NCBI RefSeq assembly: GCF_030272615.1
Contig: NC_081405.1
Coordinates: 468,584,008-468,648,007 of the forward strand
Direction of reading: 5' to 3'
DNA length: 64,000 nucleotides
Source of the DNA: Cryptomeria japonica
Lineage: Eukaryota; Streptophyta; Pinopsida; Cupressales; Cupressaceae
Shown here: in pieces, positions 25,213-36,927 of the stretch
How the letters are laid out: the number at the start of each line of letters is the position of its first letter
How positions within the stretch are numbered: position 1 is the stretch's first letter
Translations under genes and position numbers: made by a program
Notes under the pieces: generated by a model
The model's database searches: none
What the model was told of the DNA's origin: nothing
The model's input: only the letters and a program-made list of their open reading frames with translations

Positions 25213-25218
25213 AATAAA
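25213..25218 (+). terminator. Putative polyadenylation signal in G1 5' LTR
   Basis: AATAAA in the context ACATAATAAAGCATAG, about 250 bp before the LTR end. It is conserved in the 3' LTR at 46669-46674. If used in the 5' LTR it would release a short mRNA carrying only the LTR ORF. Confidence 0.4.
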
Positions 25219-25464
25219 GCATAGTTGCAGGAAATATTTTGCCATTCTTATAAACAACTAATCTGTTAAGTTTAAATTCACTATAAATAATTCTCTTTGT
25301 GCTTTAGAGATTGAGGTATGCCCACCTAGGTCTAGTGGAACCTAAACTGTAGAGGAATTCGGTCTTTGACCATTCCTGTTCGTTGCCCAAGACTAATTGA
25401 GAAATCAGTAGGAGAGTTGACAAAGCTCTAGGATTTCCAATCTGTGGTTTTGGGAACCAACAGA

Positions 25465-25482
25465 TTGGCGACTCTGCTAGGG
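25465..25482 (+). other. G1 primer binding site
   Basis: TTGGCGACTCTGCTAGGG lies two bases inside the 5' LTR. This form is typical of Tat/Ogre-type plant gypsy elements (a tRNA-Arg-type site, from memory). Confidence 0.7.
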
Positions 25483-25659
25483 AGCTATCATAGGAAATGT
25501 TCAGAATTTCTATTGGTTTTGTTTCAGACTCTACTGGAGGAAGGAGCCCAGAAAATTAATAAAACTATTATTCCTCTTAGGAGGTGGTGACTCTACATTT
25601 AATATATGAGTAATAATTGGTATTTTGAGAAAGTAAGAGAAACCCCTAGGAATTTGTCA

Positions 25660-27750
25660 ATAATATTTATGTAGGGGAGAAGGTCTTTGCACAAGGGACA
25701 ATATAATCTTGTTCAGTTGAGTCCAAAGAGAAGAAACAAAGAAAATAAATCAACATCAAATGTGGCATTTGGGGGTTATAAGAAGTTTCCTCATAGAGAG
25801 GATGGTTCTTCATCTGGTGATAGATTTAAAAAATCTAGAGGAAAATCCCTTTTATAACTTAAATAGAAAAGATAATAAAGGTGGCCATGATGAAACCCTG
25901 ACTGCTGAGGAATAGGAGGACATGCAGTTGGATGCAAGTATTCTTAAAATGACTGACTTAAATGGAGATGAATCTAAAATGGAAAAGGCTCTTAAGAGAC
26001 AACCAGATTGGGTATTGTAGAAACTTAGATTAGAAAGAGATGCCATTTGAAGCCCTAAGTCAAGCAGGGTTGAAGAAGAGAAGGGAAGAGGTGAAGCTAG
26101 TAGGCTAACAACCCCTAGGTATAGTCCCCCTCACATGAGAAACTTGGATCAGCCATTTAGGGTCTATAATAATCTATTGTCTAATATTATGGAAAATAAT
26201 TATGAAAAAGGGATAAATGGAAAAATATACCCTACAATAAAAATAGAGACCTGTATAATTCTAGACAATGCAATAATCATAATGATGAAAGCAGAACAAA
26301 CAATGGGGAAATTGCTGGTAACTGGGATAGAAGAGATAGGACCAACAACATAAGAAATAATAGAGGTAATTATGGTAATAATGGAAACTATGGCAACAAT
26401 GGTAATGGGAACAATTGAAATGGAAATAACAATAATGGTGGAGGTAACAATGAAAATAATGGTAATAATGGAGGAAATGGAAACTATCAAACTAACAACT
26501 ATGGTTGTAGACCAGCTATGACCATTGAAAGGTATAAACGGTTGGATTAAAGTGGGGTAATTGGATATCCTAATCAGATTTTAAATGGTTTAAGGTCAGC
26601 TATCCCTAAATTCATAGGGAATGGAATTGATTCTGTAGAACATGTAATAAATGTAAAAAATACCATTGAAGAGTTTGAAATCCCTTATGAAGATGTTTTT
26701 ATTAAACTGTTTGTTCAATCTCTAATAGAGGATGCTGGAGAATGGTATAGGAATCTTCTCGACAAATGCATTGGTAGTTGGAAGGAGTTTGTGACAATAT
26801 TCTTGGAAGAATTTGGAGAACATGATGATACTTCATTTGCATCTCATGAGTTGACTAGCATAAAGAATAATGAGAATGAATCAGTCTCTGAATTTAATAA
26901 GAGGTTTAATAAAGTACCTAATAGAATACCCAACGATATTAGACCTATTGATTCATTTTTGATTAATTTTTATTTGAGTGCTTTTGACAGCAAGACTCAC
27001 TATGAGATTCTATCTCATAAACCTACCACCTTGCAACAAGCATTTAAGACAACCACTACCATTGAAAATAACAGAAAAGCTGCTGGGAGAATTTGCAAGA
27101 GAGATGATCCAAAACTATATAATCCCAAAGCAATGAAAAAGGATGAGTTTAGCCAAATCAAGGACATGCTGAAAGATATGAAGGGTAAGTAAAACCACAA
27201 TGAGAAGCCATCCCCATATAGAGGAGGTAAGCCAATGAATTACAATAGACCAAGATTGCATGACATGCCATATAATACAAACTGGAAAGATGGTAAACTA
27301 GTGAATGCAAATCTGAGTAAAGAAACTCTTGATCCATTGAAGAAGGTAAACAATTTTGTGGAAGAATATCCATGGTGTGAAGCTACAATTTACCCCATGT
27401 TGCAGAACAATGTATGATTGCTCAAGGTTTTGCAGAAGAGAAGGACCATGAGAATGAATATGAGCCCCCAGTGAATGTACTTTCATTAGATCCATTTTGG
27501 GGTAGGGATGAGGATTCATCTAAGGATGAGAAATCATCAGATGTACAATGGAGAAGAGAGAGCCAACATCATAGTGTACAACAAGTTTTTATTGATGATG
27601 ACACGGACATCCCATCCTTAAGGAGATTTTTCCATAAAGGAGAGCCAGTGCATTCCTTGAGAAACTTAAGCCTATTCTGTGGCAGCAGTAGCTCAGGCAA
27701 AGAGCAATTATCAACTAAGGAACATAATAGTGAACCCAAAGCAAGGTAAG
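25660..27750 (+). pseudogene. G1 gag, decayed
   Basis: Gag forms the particle that packages element RNA. The reading passes through several frames and stops. An N-terminal charged part (LDASILKMTDLNGDESKMEK) is followed by an Asn/Gly-rich repeat at about 26345-26510 (GNNGN units). The capsid-like retrotransposon gag domain then reads IPKFIGNGIDSVEHV, FVQSLIEDAGEWYRN, WKEFVTIFLEEFGEHDD and ESVSEFNKRFNKVPN. The 26791-27192 part is open for 133 codons. A later block (27235-27750) contains CEATIYPMLQNN and an acidic linker that leads to protease. I see no CCHC zinc knuckle. Confidence 0.82.
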
Positions 27751-27920
27751 CATCTGGGATATTTGCAAAGGTTCCTAAAGCTAGTGGAAATGAAGATACC
27801 ATCACTAACAAGGAAAAGGAAGGTGCAGTAGGAAAGGTCAAACAAACAGAACCTCTTAAATTAACAAAGCCAATAAAAAAGAGACATATTAGTAATCCAC
27901 TCTCAAATTGTGGATCATTT

Positions 27921-28448
27921 ATGTCTCGGGCTTTATCACATGTAAAAATATATGTGCCCTTGCTTGAAGTAATGAAATTTCTTGATTACAAACATGAAAC
28001 AATCAAGATTTTGTCTAACGTTGGTGAAGTTAATACAGAGGATCATAAGCCAAAAGTTGAAGATCCACCTGTTGTCTATTTGGGAACTTCTATCACTAAA
28101 AATCTTACCCAGGTTGATCCTTTTTATTTGACTTTGATGATTAACAATAAAATGGTTAAGAATTGTATGATAGATTCAGGTGCAACCATGAACATAATGC
28201 CAGAATATGTCATGAAATAACTTGGGATGCACGTAGACACTCCCTATGGGAAATTCTATGCTATGGATAACATATTAGTCCCAGTTGTTGGAATCATGAA
28301 GGATGTGGAGTTTCAATTTCCAACATGCCCAGATACATCATATAAAACAAACATCACTATTGTGCAAGTTCCGCCAAATTATGGGATGTTGTTATCAAGG
28401 CAATGGTCAAATTTGGTGGGGGGACATGTCCAGCTAGATCTTTCATAA
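27921..28448 (+). pseudogene. G1 aspartic protease
   Basis: Retropepsin that would cut the polyprotein. NCMIDSGATMNIMPEYVMK holds the catalytic DSGA at about 28170. It is followed, after one stop at 28218, by LGMHVDTPYGKFYAMDN and a C-terminal VPPNYGMLLSRQWSNLVGG. The latter matches the 'Y..LLGR.W' element of Tat-lineage proteases with small changes. Only one stop separates the two open blocks. It lies between gag and an RNase H domain. Confidence 0.88.
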
Positions 28449-28655
28449 ACGACCATCCTTGTAAAAGGGGCGAATGTAAGGATTGATAGAGAGCTGAGAT
28501 CATTCTACCTGATAGAGAAAGTTGATCCAAATGAGACAACATGTCTTCTCCAAATAGATATAGATAACTTTCAGGTAAGTATTTCTAAACCCATTCAATG
28601 CAAAACTAATAAGTTTGAAAATACTATTGAATCACATGAGGATAAGATTTGGAAA

Positions 28656-29060
28656 ATGTACTTTGATGGTGCTTGCAGTAAGGAAGGAAATGGAGCTGGT
28701 GTGGTTTTTATTTCTCCTAATGGGAAATCATTCAAATATTCTTTCTTGTTAGCCTTTGAATGTACAAACAATGTTGCTAAATATGAAACACTCTTGTTAG
28801 GTCTTAGAATGGCAAGTAAATATGGTATTAAATTACTAACAGTTTATGGTGATTCAAAGTTAGTTGTATCTCAAGTAAGGGAAAGGTTTGCCACTAAAAA
28901 TGTAAGGCTTTGAAATTACAGAAATGAGGTGTGGGATTCAATTGAATTTTTTGATGCATTTTATATAACATGGATTGAAAGATCTAACAATATTTTGGCT
29001 GATTTTATGGCTAACCTAGAAATTAAACATAATGATATTCCTTTTGATGACATCAACCAA
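28656..29060 (+). pseudogene. G1 RNase H upstream of reverse transcriptase (archaeal-like type)
   Basis: An RNase H domain placed before the reverse transcriptase. All four acidic positions can be seen: MYFDGACSKEGNGAGVVF (Asp), VAKYETLLLGLRMASKYG (Glu), LTVYGDSKLVVSQV (Asp) and, after one stop at 28911, SNNILADFMANLE (Asp). The IAEYEAL-like core resembles the additional 'aRNH' of plant Tat elements rather than the gypsy RNase H. Another RNase H of ordinary gypsy type follows the reverse transcriptase at about 30400-30760, so the element has two. Only one stop interrupts this domain. Confidence 0.85.
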
Positions 29061-29239
29061 GTTGAAATAAAAAATAGACCTGCAGTACCAGATAACATAA
29101 AAAATTGGCAGATATTTGATGATGATAGGGATCTTCTAAAGTTCTTATTTTGTGAAGATCAGTATGAAGGCCAACATATGGATTGGAATGCATATGTGGA
29201 AGAGGAGAGTGGTAAGGAATCTCTATTTGGAAAAATACC

Positions 29240-30960
29240 TTGCAGCTTAAAACAAACAAGATTCCCAAAGGGTTGGTGGAACTAGAGAGGATGTTTGACA
29301 ATAAGGATATGACAAATTTCAAGCCCAACATTGGAGGGTGTGAAGAAGTGGAGAAAATAAATCTGGGAAGTGAAAAAAATCCTAGAGAGGTTTACACTGG
29401 AAAGAATCTTATACCAAAAATTAGGATGACATTGGTCAATCTGTTAAGAAAATACAAACATGTTTTCGCTTGGTCATATGATGACATCAAGGCATACAAA
29501 GAGGATTCGTTCCAGCATGAAATCCCACTAAAATCTGATGCAAAACCATTTAGGAAAAAGAAAAGGCCTATAAATCCCACATTGGCTCCCAAAATGAAGG
29601 AAGAACTAATGAAGATGAGGAATGCAGGAATTATAGAGCCTATAAGACATTCTACATAGGTGTTGAACTTGGTGCATGTTAGAAAGAAAAATGGTGATAT
29701 CAGATTATGTGTGGACTTTAGGAATTTGAATATATCATCTTTAAAGGATAATTATGCTCTGCCTAACATGGAAGCTTTGCTGAAAAGGTAACAGGGAATG
29801 AATTACTTTCTATGATGGATGGGTTCTCTGCTTACAACTAGGTGAATGTTAAGGAATCAGAAAAATACAAAACAACTTTCACTACACCATGGGGTACATA
29901 TGTGTATGCCAGGATGCCATTTGGACTTACCAATGATGGGGCTACTTTCAAAGGGCCATGGATGTATCTTTTGAAGGCCTCATTGATTACATTTTAGTTG
30001 TATACCAGGATGATTTGACAACATACTCCAAGAAAGCAAAGAACCACTATAATGACCTAGAGAAGATTTTCATTAAAGCACTAGAGTATGGTATCTACCT
30101 AAATCCAAAAAAGTGTCACTTTGGAGTCATTGAGGGTAAACTGTTGGGTCATAATGTATCAAAAGACGGAGTAAGGATTGACCCTGAGAGAATTGCAGCT
30201 ATTGACAAAATTCAGATTCCTAAAATAGTCAAAGCTATCGAATCGTTCTTTGGAAAAATAAATTTTGTTAGGAGGTTTGTGTCGAATTTTTCTAAGATTG
30301 TAAAACCTATTGCAAAAATGTTGAAGAATGGTGCAAAGATAAAATGGACTAGTGAAGCAATTGAGTCCTTTGTAAACATTAAAAAGGTCATGAAGGAAGC
30401 ACCTGTACTTAAATCTCCTGATTTCTCTAAACCTTTTCAAGTATTTTATTTTGCTTCATTTCATACTATTGTTGAAGTTATGCTACAAAAGAATGATGAA
30501 GGTCATGAACAACCAGTGGCATTTTTTAGCAAGACATTACAAGCTTCTAAGTTAAATTATGATATAAATGAGAAATAAGCATATGCCCTAGTAAAAGCTG
30601 TAAAATCTTTTAGACCATATTTAGTGGGAGCTAATGTCATTGCTTATGTTCCTAATGCAGTAGTCAAAGATATTTTCAGGTAGACTGAAACTACTGAGAG
30701 AAGATGCAGATGGGTCAATCAAATTTAGGAGTTCAACATTGATATCCAGATTACTAAATTGGTAAGAGGTCAAGGATTGGCTAAACTAATGACAAAATCA
30801 AATTTGGAAGCAACACAGATAAATCAGATAGAGTTAGAGGATGCTCAAATAAGCATTGAGATGTGTCCTTGGTATAAGAATATTGTCTATTATTTAAAAC
30901 ACATGAAATCTTCAGAGGATTTAAATGACAGTTAGAAAAGAACACTTAAGCTTTAGGCAT
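29240..30960 (+). pseudogene. G1 reverse transcriptase and gypsy RNase H
   Basis: Copies element RNA to DNA. It opens with the linker VEKINLGSEKNPREVYTGKN, then HVFAWSYDDIKAY, PINPTLAPKMKEELMKM, a stop near 29657, and LVHVRKKNGDIRLCVDFRNL with the first catalytic Asp. After a frameshift near 29790 it reads ILVVYQDDLTTYSKKAKNHY. The YQDD box is intact. The thumb (INFVRRFVSNFSKIVKPIA) leads to the gypsy RNase H (PFQVFYFASFHTIVEVMLQK, VAFFSKTLQASKLNYDINEK), which has stops at 30576 and beyond. The 29958-30578 part is open for 206 codons. Confidence 0.9.
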
Positions 30961-30969
30961 CTAGGTATG

Positions 30970-32124
30970 TATTGCTTAAAGGTGATTTATATTGGAAAAA
31001 CAAGGATGGTATCCTCCTATTTTGTTTGGATGTTTTATCAAGCACAATCTATTTTATAGGAATTGCATGAAGGTGTATGTGGGGGACATTTTTCAACAAA
31101 AACTACTACCCATAAAATACTCAATGCCAGTTACTATTGGCCACAAGTCTTTAAGGACTGTCATACTTATATTAGAAAATGTGAGGCTTGCCAAAAAATT
31201 TCAAGAAAGATTAAATATGATGGAGCTCTTCCACTCAGACCCATACAAACTGAAGAACCTTTTTAGATGTGAGGTGTTGATTTTATAGGAGAAATTGCAA
31301 ACAAATCCAGTGGAGGACACAAATGGATTTTGATAGCTACTAATTATTTTACAAAATGGGTGGAGGCAATTCCTACAAGGAAGGATACAAGTAAGGTGGT
31401 AACAAAGTTTCTTTTGGAAAATATATTGATAAGGTTTGGGGTACCCCACAAAATTGTTGTAGATAATGGGATGTGTTTTAGATCCAAAGAATCTGCTCAT
31501 TTTTGTGAAAGTTATGGAATCACTTTGTCATATTCATCACCTTATCATCCCCAAGGGATTGGACAAGAGAAATCTAGTAACAAAAACTTATTAAAGACCA
31601 TTAAAAGGATGTTAGGTGACAACAAAAGGGCATGGGATTCAAAGTTGAATTTGGTAGTATGGGTAGATAGAGTAACAATCAAGAAATCCATAGGGTTTTC
31701 TCCTTATCATCTTGTTAATGGTAAAGAAGAAAGGTTTCCCTTGAACAACCTACTCCTAGTGTATAAATTTGTCTCAGAGGAATATTTAGAAGATGTTGAT
31801 TTCATGGAAGATAGGCTGGTATAGTTGGTTGAATTGGATGAGTACATAAGAGAGGCTCAGGAACAAAATATACAGAAGCAGAAGATGGTAAAAGTATTAC
31901 ATGACAAGAAGGCTTCTGATAAGACTTTTGAAGAAGGGGAGTGGGTGGTCAAATGGAATGCAAAGACCAGGATAGGGGAAGCATTGAAAATTCAAAGCAC
32001 TTTGGCTAGGACCATACATCATTAGGAATAAAGGAGGAGAAAACTCATATTTTTTACAGAACACTGAGGTTGAAAATCAGGAATTTCTAGTACATGCTCA
32101 ATATCTCAAGCATTTTTTCTCTTA
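30970..32124 (+). pseudogene. G1 integrase
   Basis: Integrase with the HHCC zinc region (HEGVCGGHFSTK, then CHTYIRKCEACQKISRK), a stop at 31265, and the core. The core reads GVDFIGEIANKSSGGHKWIL (first Asp), IVVDNGMCF (second Asp) and YHPQGIGQEKSSNKNLLKTI, with the catalytic Glu but one residue fewer than the usual NGQAE. The C-terminal DNA-binding part (KTFEEGEWVVKWN) continues after another stop. The reading ends near 32124 with EFLVHAQYLKHFFS. It is the last gene of G1 before the 3' LTR. Confidence 0.9.
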
Positions 32125-32265
32125 AGGAGCAGGGAGTATTCTTGTACTATAGTAGTGTAGTGTTTCCTTTATTATTTGTTTTGGTTTATTTTTGGTCTAC
32201 TTTCCAGAGATAGCTGAGATCTTGCCATGTCCCTAAAAAGAACATACATCCCTAGAAAGAGCCAC
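32125..32265 (+). other. G1 3' untranslated end and purine tract
   Basis: Short segment between integrase and the 3' LTR. Purine-rich runs (CTAAAAAGAAC near 32233 and TAGAAAGAG near 32253) lie just before the LTR start at 32266. The exact polypurine tract is not certain. Confidence 0.45.
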
Positions 32266-32316
32266 TGTTAGCACATATTTTTGCAAAATATTCTATGCTA
32301 TTTGTTTGATGTTTTA

Positions 32317-32319
32317 TAT
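32317..32319 (+). other. CACTA target site duplication, left
   Basis: TAT before the transposon, repeated at 41390-41392. The intact 5' LTR has a single TAT at this place (TTTTATATGTACATTTTC). Confidence 0.9.
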
Positions 32320-32520
32320 CACTAATACATTTAGCCTAAAATTTCGACGGAGAAGGTATATTGTGATCAAAATTGATTTATTTTTTTAAAAATGCCCGAT
32401 TTCGTCGGAATTTCGACGATAATGCAACATTTGGTTTTGACGGAGAAGGAATTGGCAATGACATTAGGGTTTTTTTAGAAAAAGTGCTCATATTCGTCGA
32501 AATTCCGATGACCGCGTGCA
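32320..32520. repeat. CACTA left terminal and subterminal repeats
   Basis: The TIR is followed by several variants of one palindromic motif: AATTTCGACGG (32341), TTTCGTCGGAATTTCGACGA (32400), TTTTGACGG (32445) and TTCGTCGAAATTCCGATGA (32493). The right end has the same family of motifs. Confidence 0.75.
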
Positions 32521-32586
32521 TTACTTTAAAAAAAAAGAAAAGACCAAGTCATTTCATAAATCCTGCCTCTATGGTGAACCTATGGA

Positions 32587-33184
32587 GATCATTGGTGTGA
32601 CAAACACGGCCACAACGGGGAACGGGGGAACGAAGTGCCAAGGGCTGGCACATAACCAGCGAGGACAACTGCAAGGGAGCCCACAATTGGCTGTGTAAAT
32701 GGTGATGCCCAGGCCTCCGTCAACAGCAATAAGAGCTACAGATAGAGGAAGATGACTGATCATTGGTGTGACAAACATGGCCACAGTGGGGAACAGGGGA
32801 ATGAAGTACGCTTGCATGGAAGAAACTCACGTCTGGTAAGCAGAAATTCATTCTATCTTATCTTCCATACAATGAACGCCTATTTCCATTGGTAAGAGAA
32901 GATTTCATTTACTGTGTGTTTGAATGTTTGTGTTGAAAATGGTGAAGTCATTTGTAATAATTCTATCTGTCACGCAAATGGTGTATGTAGTGGTACTCAT
33001 TCTCTCATATCGCTGAATAGAAGAACGTACAAGGGTTGCCCTTTCTTGCAACCATTGTGTTTTACATTCTTTAAAACATTTTGAAGTTCACAGGCACAAA
33101 GTGCCAAGGGCTGGCACATAACCAGCGAGGACGACCGCAAGGGAGCCCAAAATGGGCTGTGTAAATGGTGATGCCCGGGCCTCC
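32587..33184. repeat. Two pairs of GC-richer direct repeats inside the CACTA element
   Basis: Block a, GATCATTGGTGTGACAAACA with a GGCCACA...GGGGAAC continuation (about 50 bp), occurs at 32587 and 32758. Block b, about 87 bp starting AAGTGCCAAGGGCTGGCACA and ending GATGCCC-GGCCTCC, occurs at 32633 and 33098. Both are higher in GC than their surroundings and have no recognised coding frame. Confidence 0.75.
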
Positions 33185-34236
33185 ACGAACCTATGCTCGG
33201 AGAATGAAAATGATGATGATTAAAGGATCGCTTACAAAAAAATGAGTTTGTAGTTTTTGTGAGAGTAATGCTTGTGAGTAAAGGGCTAGCAACCAAAGGG
33301 GCCAATTTAAGGAAAGTAAGGATCATGAGACTTGTTTTATTTCTTAGTAAAATTTTGAATATATTTGTTCTGATTGATGAAATGAATTATTTCAATTTGA
33401 GCCATATCAATGAGATGAATCAAAGAACAAGTAGCAATAATTGTTGGTGTAATAGGGATATTACCTAGCTACTTCCACTATTAGGTCATTTTTATGCCTT
33501 ATCATTTAAGTTTACTTAAGGTATACATAGGATACTTATCACTTTATGTCTCATATCATAAGATTAAGATACTTTCATAATCTTATGATATCCTACATGT
33601 CTCATCTTGACCTATATAATCAAGGGGTTCTATTTATAATCTCATTCATTCATATTGTAAACTTGCATTCATTGATAGGAATATAGTTTATTCGTGTCAT
33701 ATTGATCTTCTCATTTTGTTGTGCTTTCCATTAGACCTCTAGATCTTGGGTGGCTATCTCCATAGTAAAATCTTAAAATATTTACTTTTCTAGATTCTAT
33801 AAAAGAAATGGTTTTATCAAGAATATCATATGGAATAGCTTCTAAATATTTGCATTTGATAACAATATTGTTAGAGCATTTTGCTTTATAGGAAAATAAT
33901 CTAAACTAGACTTTTTTTTTCAAGCTAAGACAAAACAAAGTAAGGTAGTAAAATAATCACTTTCTCTAAATTGAGAGTTTTTGACAAAATTTTCCAAAAA
34001 AATCTCTAAATTAGTCACATAAACATACTTTCTCACTATCTTCTCCTCCATATAACCCCTTGGATCAAATAAGGGTATAATTCTGAATTCTCTCAAGTTA
34101 CACATAGTAATATCTTTGTCACATTTTTTAAAGTTTCATATCTTATGGTAGTGGTTACTCTTGTCATATGATTACTATTGTGTAGATGGGTCCTTGAGCC
34201 CTAGTTTAATCTCATTTTTTTTTATCTATATCAAAG
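33185..34236. other. No gene recognised; possible LTR-like segment
   Basis: From 33443 (TGTTGGTGTAATAGGG) the sequence has features of a copia LTR: a TG start, a CTATATAATC box near 33614 and an AATCTCATTCATTC leader. I cannot find its end or a second copy. It contains an imperfect inverted repeat around CATAAGATTAAGATAC and CATAATCTTATGATAT (33557-33592). Confidence 0.3.
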
Positions 34237-34598
34237 ATATTCTTGGCATCCTCAATCAATGGCGATCAAGCTCTCCCTACCCAGATTAACCTATCTCTAA
34301 ATTTGGAAAATGGGTGCAGAAGTTTGAGTATGAGTACTCTTCGGTTATTTGTCATGCTTGTAAGGAGAAAAATAAGGATGAAACTTTCCCTATTTCCCAG
34401 GAGATTCAAAATATTGATTCTAATCAAGGGAGTTCCCCTTTGGATTGTTCAAGGATATATAATGCTTTGGGTTCTAATGATGGATGTGCCAATGATATTA
34501 TGTCCCTTCATTGTCTCAAGAAAATAGGATTTGGAGAGAAGGGTCCTTCCTTTGTGCTCAATCAAAGAGCTTTGGATCAATTTTTTAAACCACCCTGA
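34237..34598 (+). pseudogene. Possible LINE ORF1 fragment inside the CACTA element
   Basis: In one frame the reading gives GDQALPTQINLSLNLENG and, one frame over, KWVQKFEYEYSSVICHACKE. This resembles the zinc-knuckle end of plant L1 ORF1 proteins, where a WVQ.xxYE segment precedes a Cys-rich motif. The following open frame (to 34598) ends LNQRALDQFFKPP. The CCHC motif is incomplete, as only two Cys are seen. It could be a captured scrap or chance similarity. Confidence 0.35.
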
Positions 34599-36439
34599 TT
34601 TTAGGATGGTTCATTTTTGCTTTAGTTATTTTGCCTCTTGTTGTTTTGTTGTTTTGGAGCTGTTTTGTTGGGATTAATGCTTCATCTTTCTCTTTGCACA
34701 AGGGATCAGGGCCCTTTCAAAATCCCATCTTATCTAATTAAAAACACTCAATGATGATGGATCATTATAGTCCCCCCTCTATGCTTGGATTTAAAAATAG
34801 AATGAACTCTAACTACTTGTTTAATTCTAATAGAATATGACATTAGGGTACCTAGGTAGCATAAGAGGTTGTTCACTAAATTCTTCCACCTTAATGATAG
34901 TTAATGTTAAGGATTGAATGAAACAAACTCTTGTTCATGGATCACCTTCTTAGCCTCCTATGGAATTCATTCTTTGTGTGGTCTACCATGACCATAATCA
35001 AGGTCTTAATAAATGTATTAGATACTCTCTATTATCAATAAGAGAGTTATCATAATATAGTTGTGGCGAGTGGTTACAAATAAGATTAGTGGGTCCATAG
35101 TTCCCACTTGGTTTGTACTTAGAAACATTATCATTTCTTAGTTGTATGGAAACTACAAATTCATGCATCTAGGCAACAATACACACTAGCTATTATATGA
35201 TTCCACTAATGAGAAAAGCCTAGTCAATCTTATAGTTTGTGGAATAAGTCATATCCCTCATATAGAATATCTATATATGGAGTATTCTTGCCTATAGATT
35301 ACCTATTATTTTTCTTAATAATGTGATTATTTCACATACATCATAAAAGTGCCCTTCTAATATGTTTGTGCATCAATCTTGAAACCATATTTTTATTAAC
35401 CAACCAATGATAAGAATTATCTTAAACATGCCTCTATATTTGAATCCCACTAGCTTTGATAATCAACCATAATAACCTTAACAATGCATCGACGGCAACA
35501 ATGCCTAATAAATCATCAATTGTCTTGGGTGAATCTAGCCAAAGCCAACCCATCAAATCCATTAATCTCCCTTGCATCCCAGTCATAAAATTTTATGGTT
35601 GTTGGAACAAGGTTGGGAGATTGAAGAGATATAAGGAACATTTCAACTTCCAAAATACCAAAGGAACAAAAATAATTAGCTAGCACATGTCCTTGAAGGT
35701 TCAAGAAATACTTATCCTCTATTGGTCCAAACTTTAAATCACTTCCATGCATGAAAATAATTGCAACCATACACAATTTCCCACCCAATGGATTCTCTCA
35801 AACTAGTTTAATATCTTAACATAGGGTCAAGGAAAAGCGAGCCAAAATAGGAATCCAAGTGTCTTAAAAGCCTTCAAGACCATAGTGGTGAGGATTGAAT
35901 TTCTTTCTTTAGTGGTATCTTTCTATAGATTAATTAGTTGGGGATTGTATTAGGACCTTTTCCTAATAAAAAAAAAATATAAAGATTACATCCCTAAATA
36001 TTGCATTCATAATAGAATAAATTTCTGCAATATTGAGACTATATTCATAATAGATTTATAGTGATGAATAAAGAAATATTTAAGATTATGAAAAAATTGA
36101 TGTTTTCTTTCTCCCAACCATCATTGGATATTGGGTGATCTTTGAGGCATTATGTCAAATAGTTCATGTGCCTTATCTAAGCTTACATATTTTGCATGCA
36201 TGTGTACCTGGGTAGTTGCACTACAACATCTATACTCACTAATCACATTTGGTTGGAAGTTTCTAAATCCATTTCAAACACATCTTGTGCATATCCTGCA
36301 ATCTATGCTAACGGTGATTGTCTTTAATGGCTTCATTGTGTGCATAATTGATTGGCTCTTCACTCCTAAGACCTTCAAAAGTCTTTACTAGCTTCATTGA
36401 GTCCTTTTGTCTTCCAAATTCACCTGCACCAACTTGAAT
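34599..36439. other. No gene recognised
   Basis: AT-rich interior of the CACTA element with short open frames only (for example 35456-35683 and 36152-36391). None shows a motif I know, and no transposase was found. Confidence 0.5.
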
Positions 36440-36927
36440 TATCCTTCAATGCTTGATTGCCTATTCACTTGGAATTGAATTGATTTTATAACTAAGAGAT
36501 CACTTGATTTTATATGTCTTGAAAGCATTTTATCCTGATGGCTTTAAATTAAAGTACTTTCTCTTCTATCTGGTATTGGTGGAGTAGATCCTTTTATGAT
36601 ATGTAAGTTGAGAATATTTTATGAAAGGTCCCTAAATGAATACACTTTAAACTGATTTAAATATACCTTGAAGTGTGCAATATGGAAGGTTTGTATTCTT
36701 AATCTCCTGCCCATTTCTTAATTTTAAAGATGATATCTTTATTAAATATCTTTATTAACTTGATTTCTCCTTCAATTCTTGATGAATGCTTGATTGCACG
36801 TTCACTTGGAATTGAATTGATTTTATAATTAAGAGATCACTTGAATTGTAGGTAAACCCCTTCAAATGATAGGGTAGGATTCCTTTTATACCTAATATAT
36901 GTCTTGAAAGAATTTTATTGTGACGGA

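Larger units (their letters stand above)
20930..25462 (+). repeat. G1 5' LTR (4.5 kb, internally deleted)
   Basis: Begins TGTTAGCACATATTTTTGG and ends GGGAACCAACA directly before the primer site. It aligns along its whole length with the 3' LTR. Compared with that copy it lacks about 1.05 kb at around 23966, inside the ORF. It has no insertion at 22 bp past the TTTGTTTGATG segment (near 20985), so it gives the empty site for the CACTA element. The first 1.5 kb is rich in short motifs such as CGATGAGG and ATCGGTG. Confidence 0.9.

Noticed and set aside
26200-26490. 96-codon hydrophobic minus-strand frame (Ile/Val/Ser-rich)
   Set aside because: Antisense shadow of the Asn/Gly-rich gag repeat. 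The hydrophobicity comes from the complement of AAT/GGT repeats.
33443-34236. A complete solo copia LTR
   Set aside because: The start and TATA-like box look right, but no convincing end, duplicate or target duplication was found, so it is only mentioned as possible.
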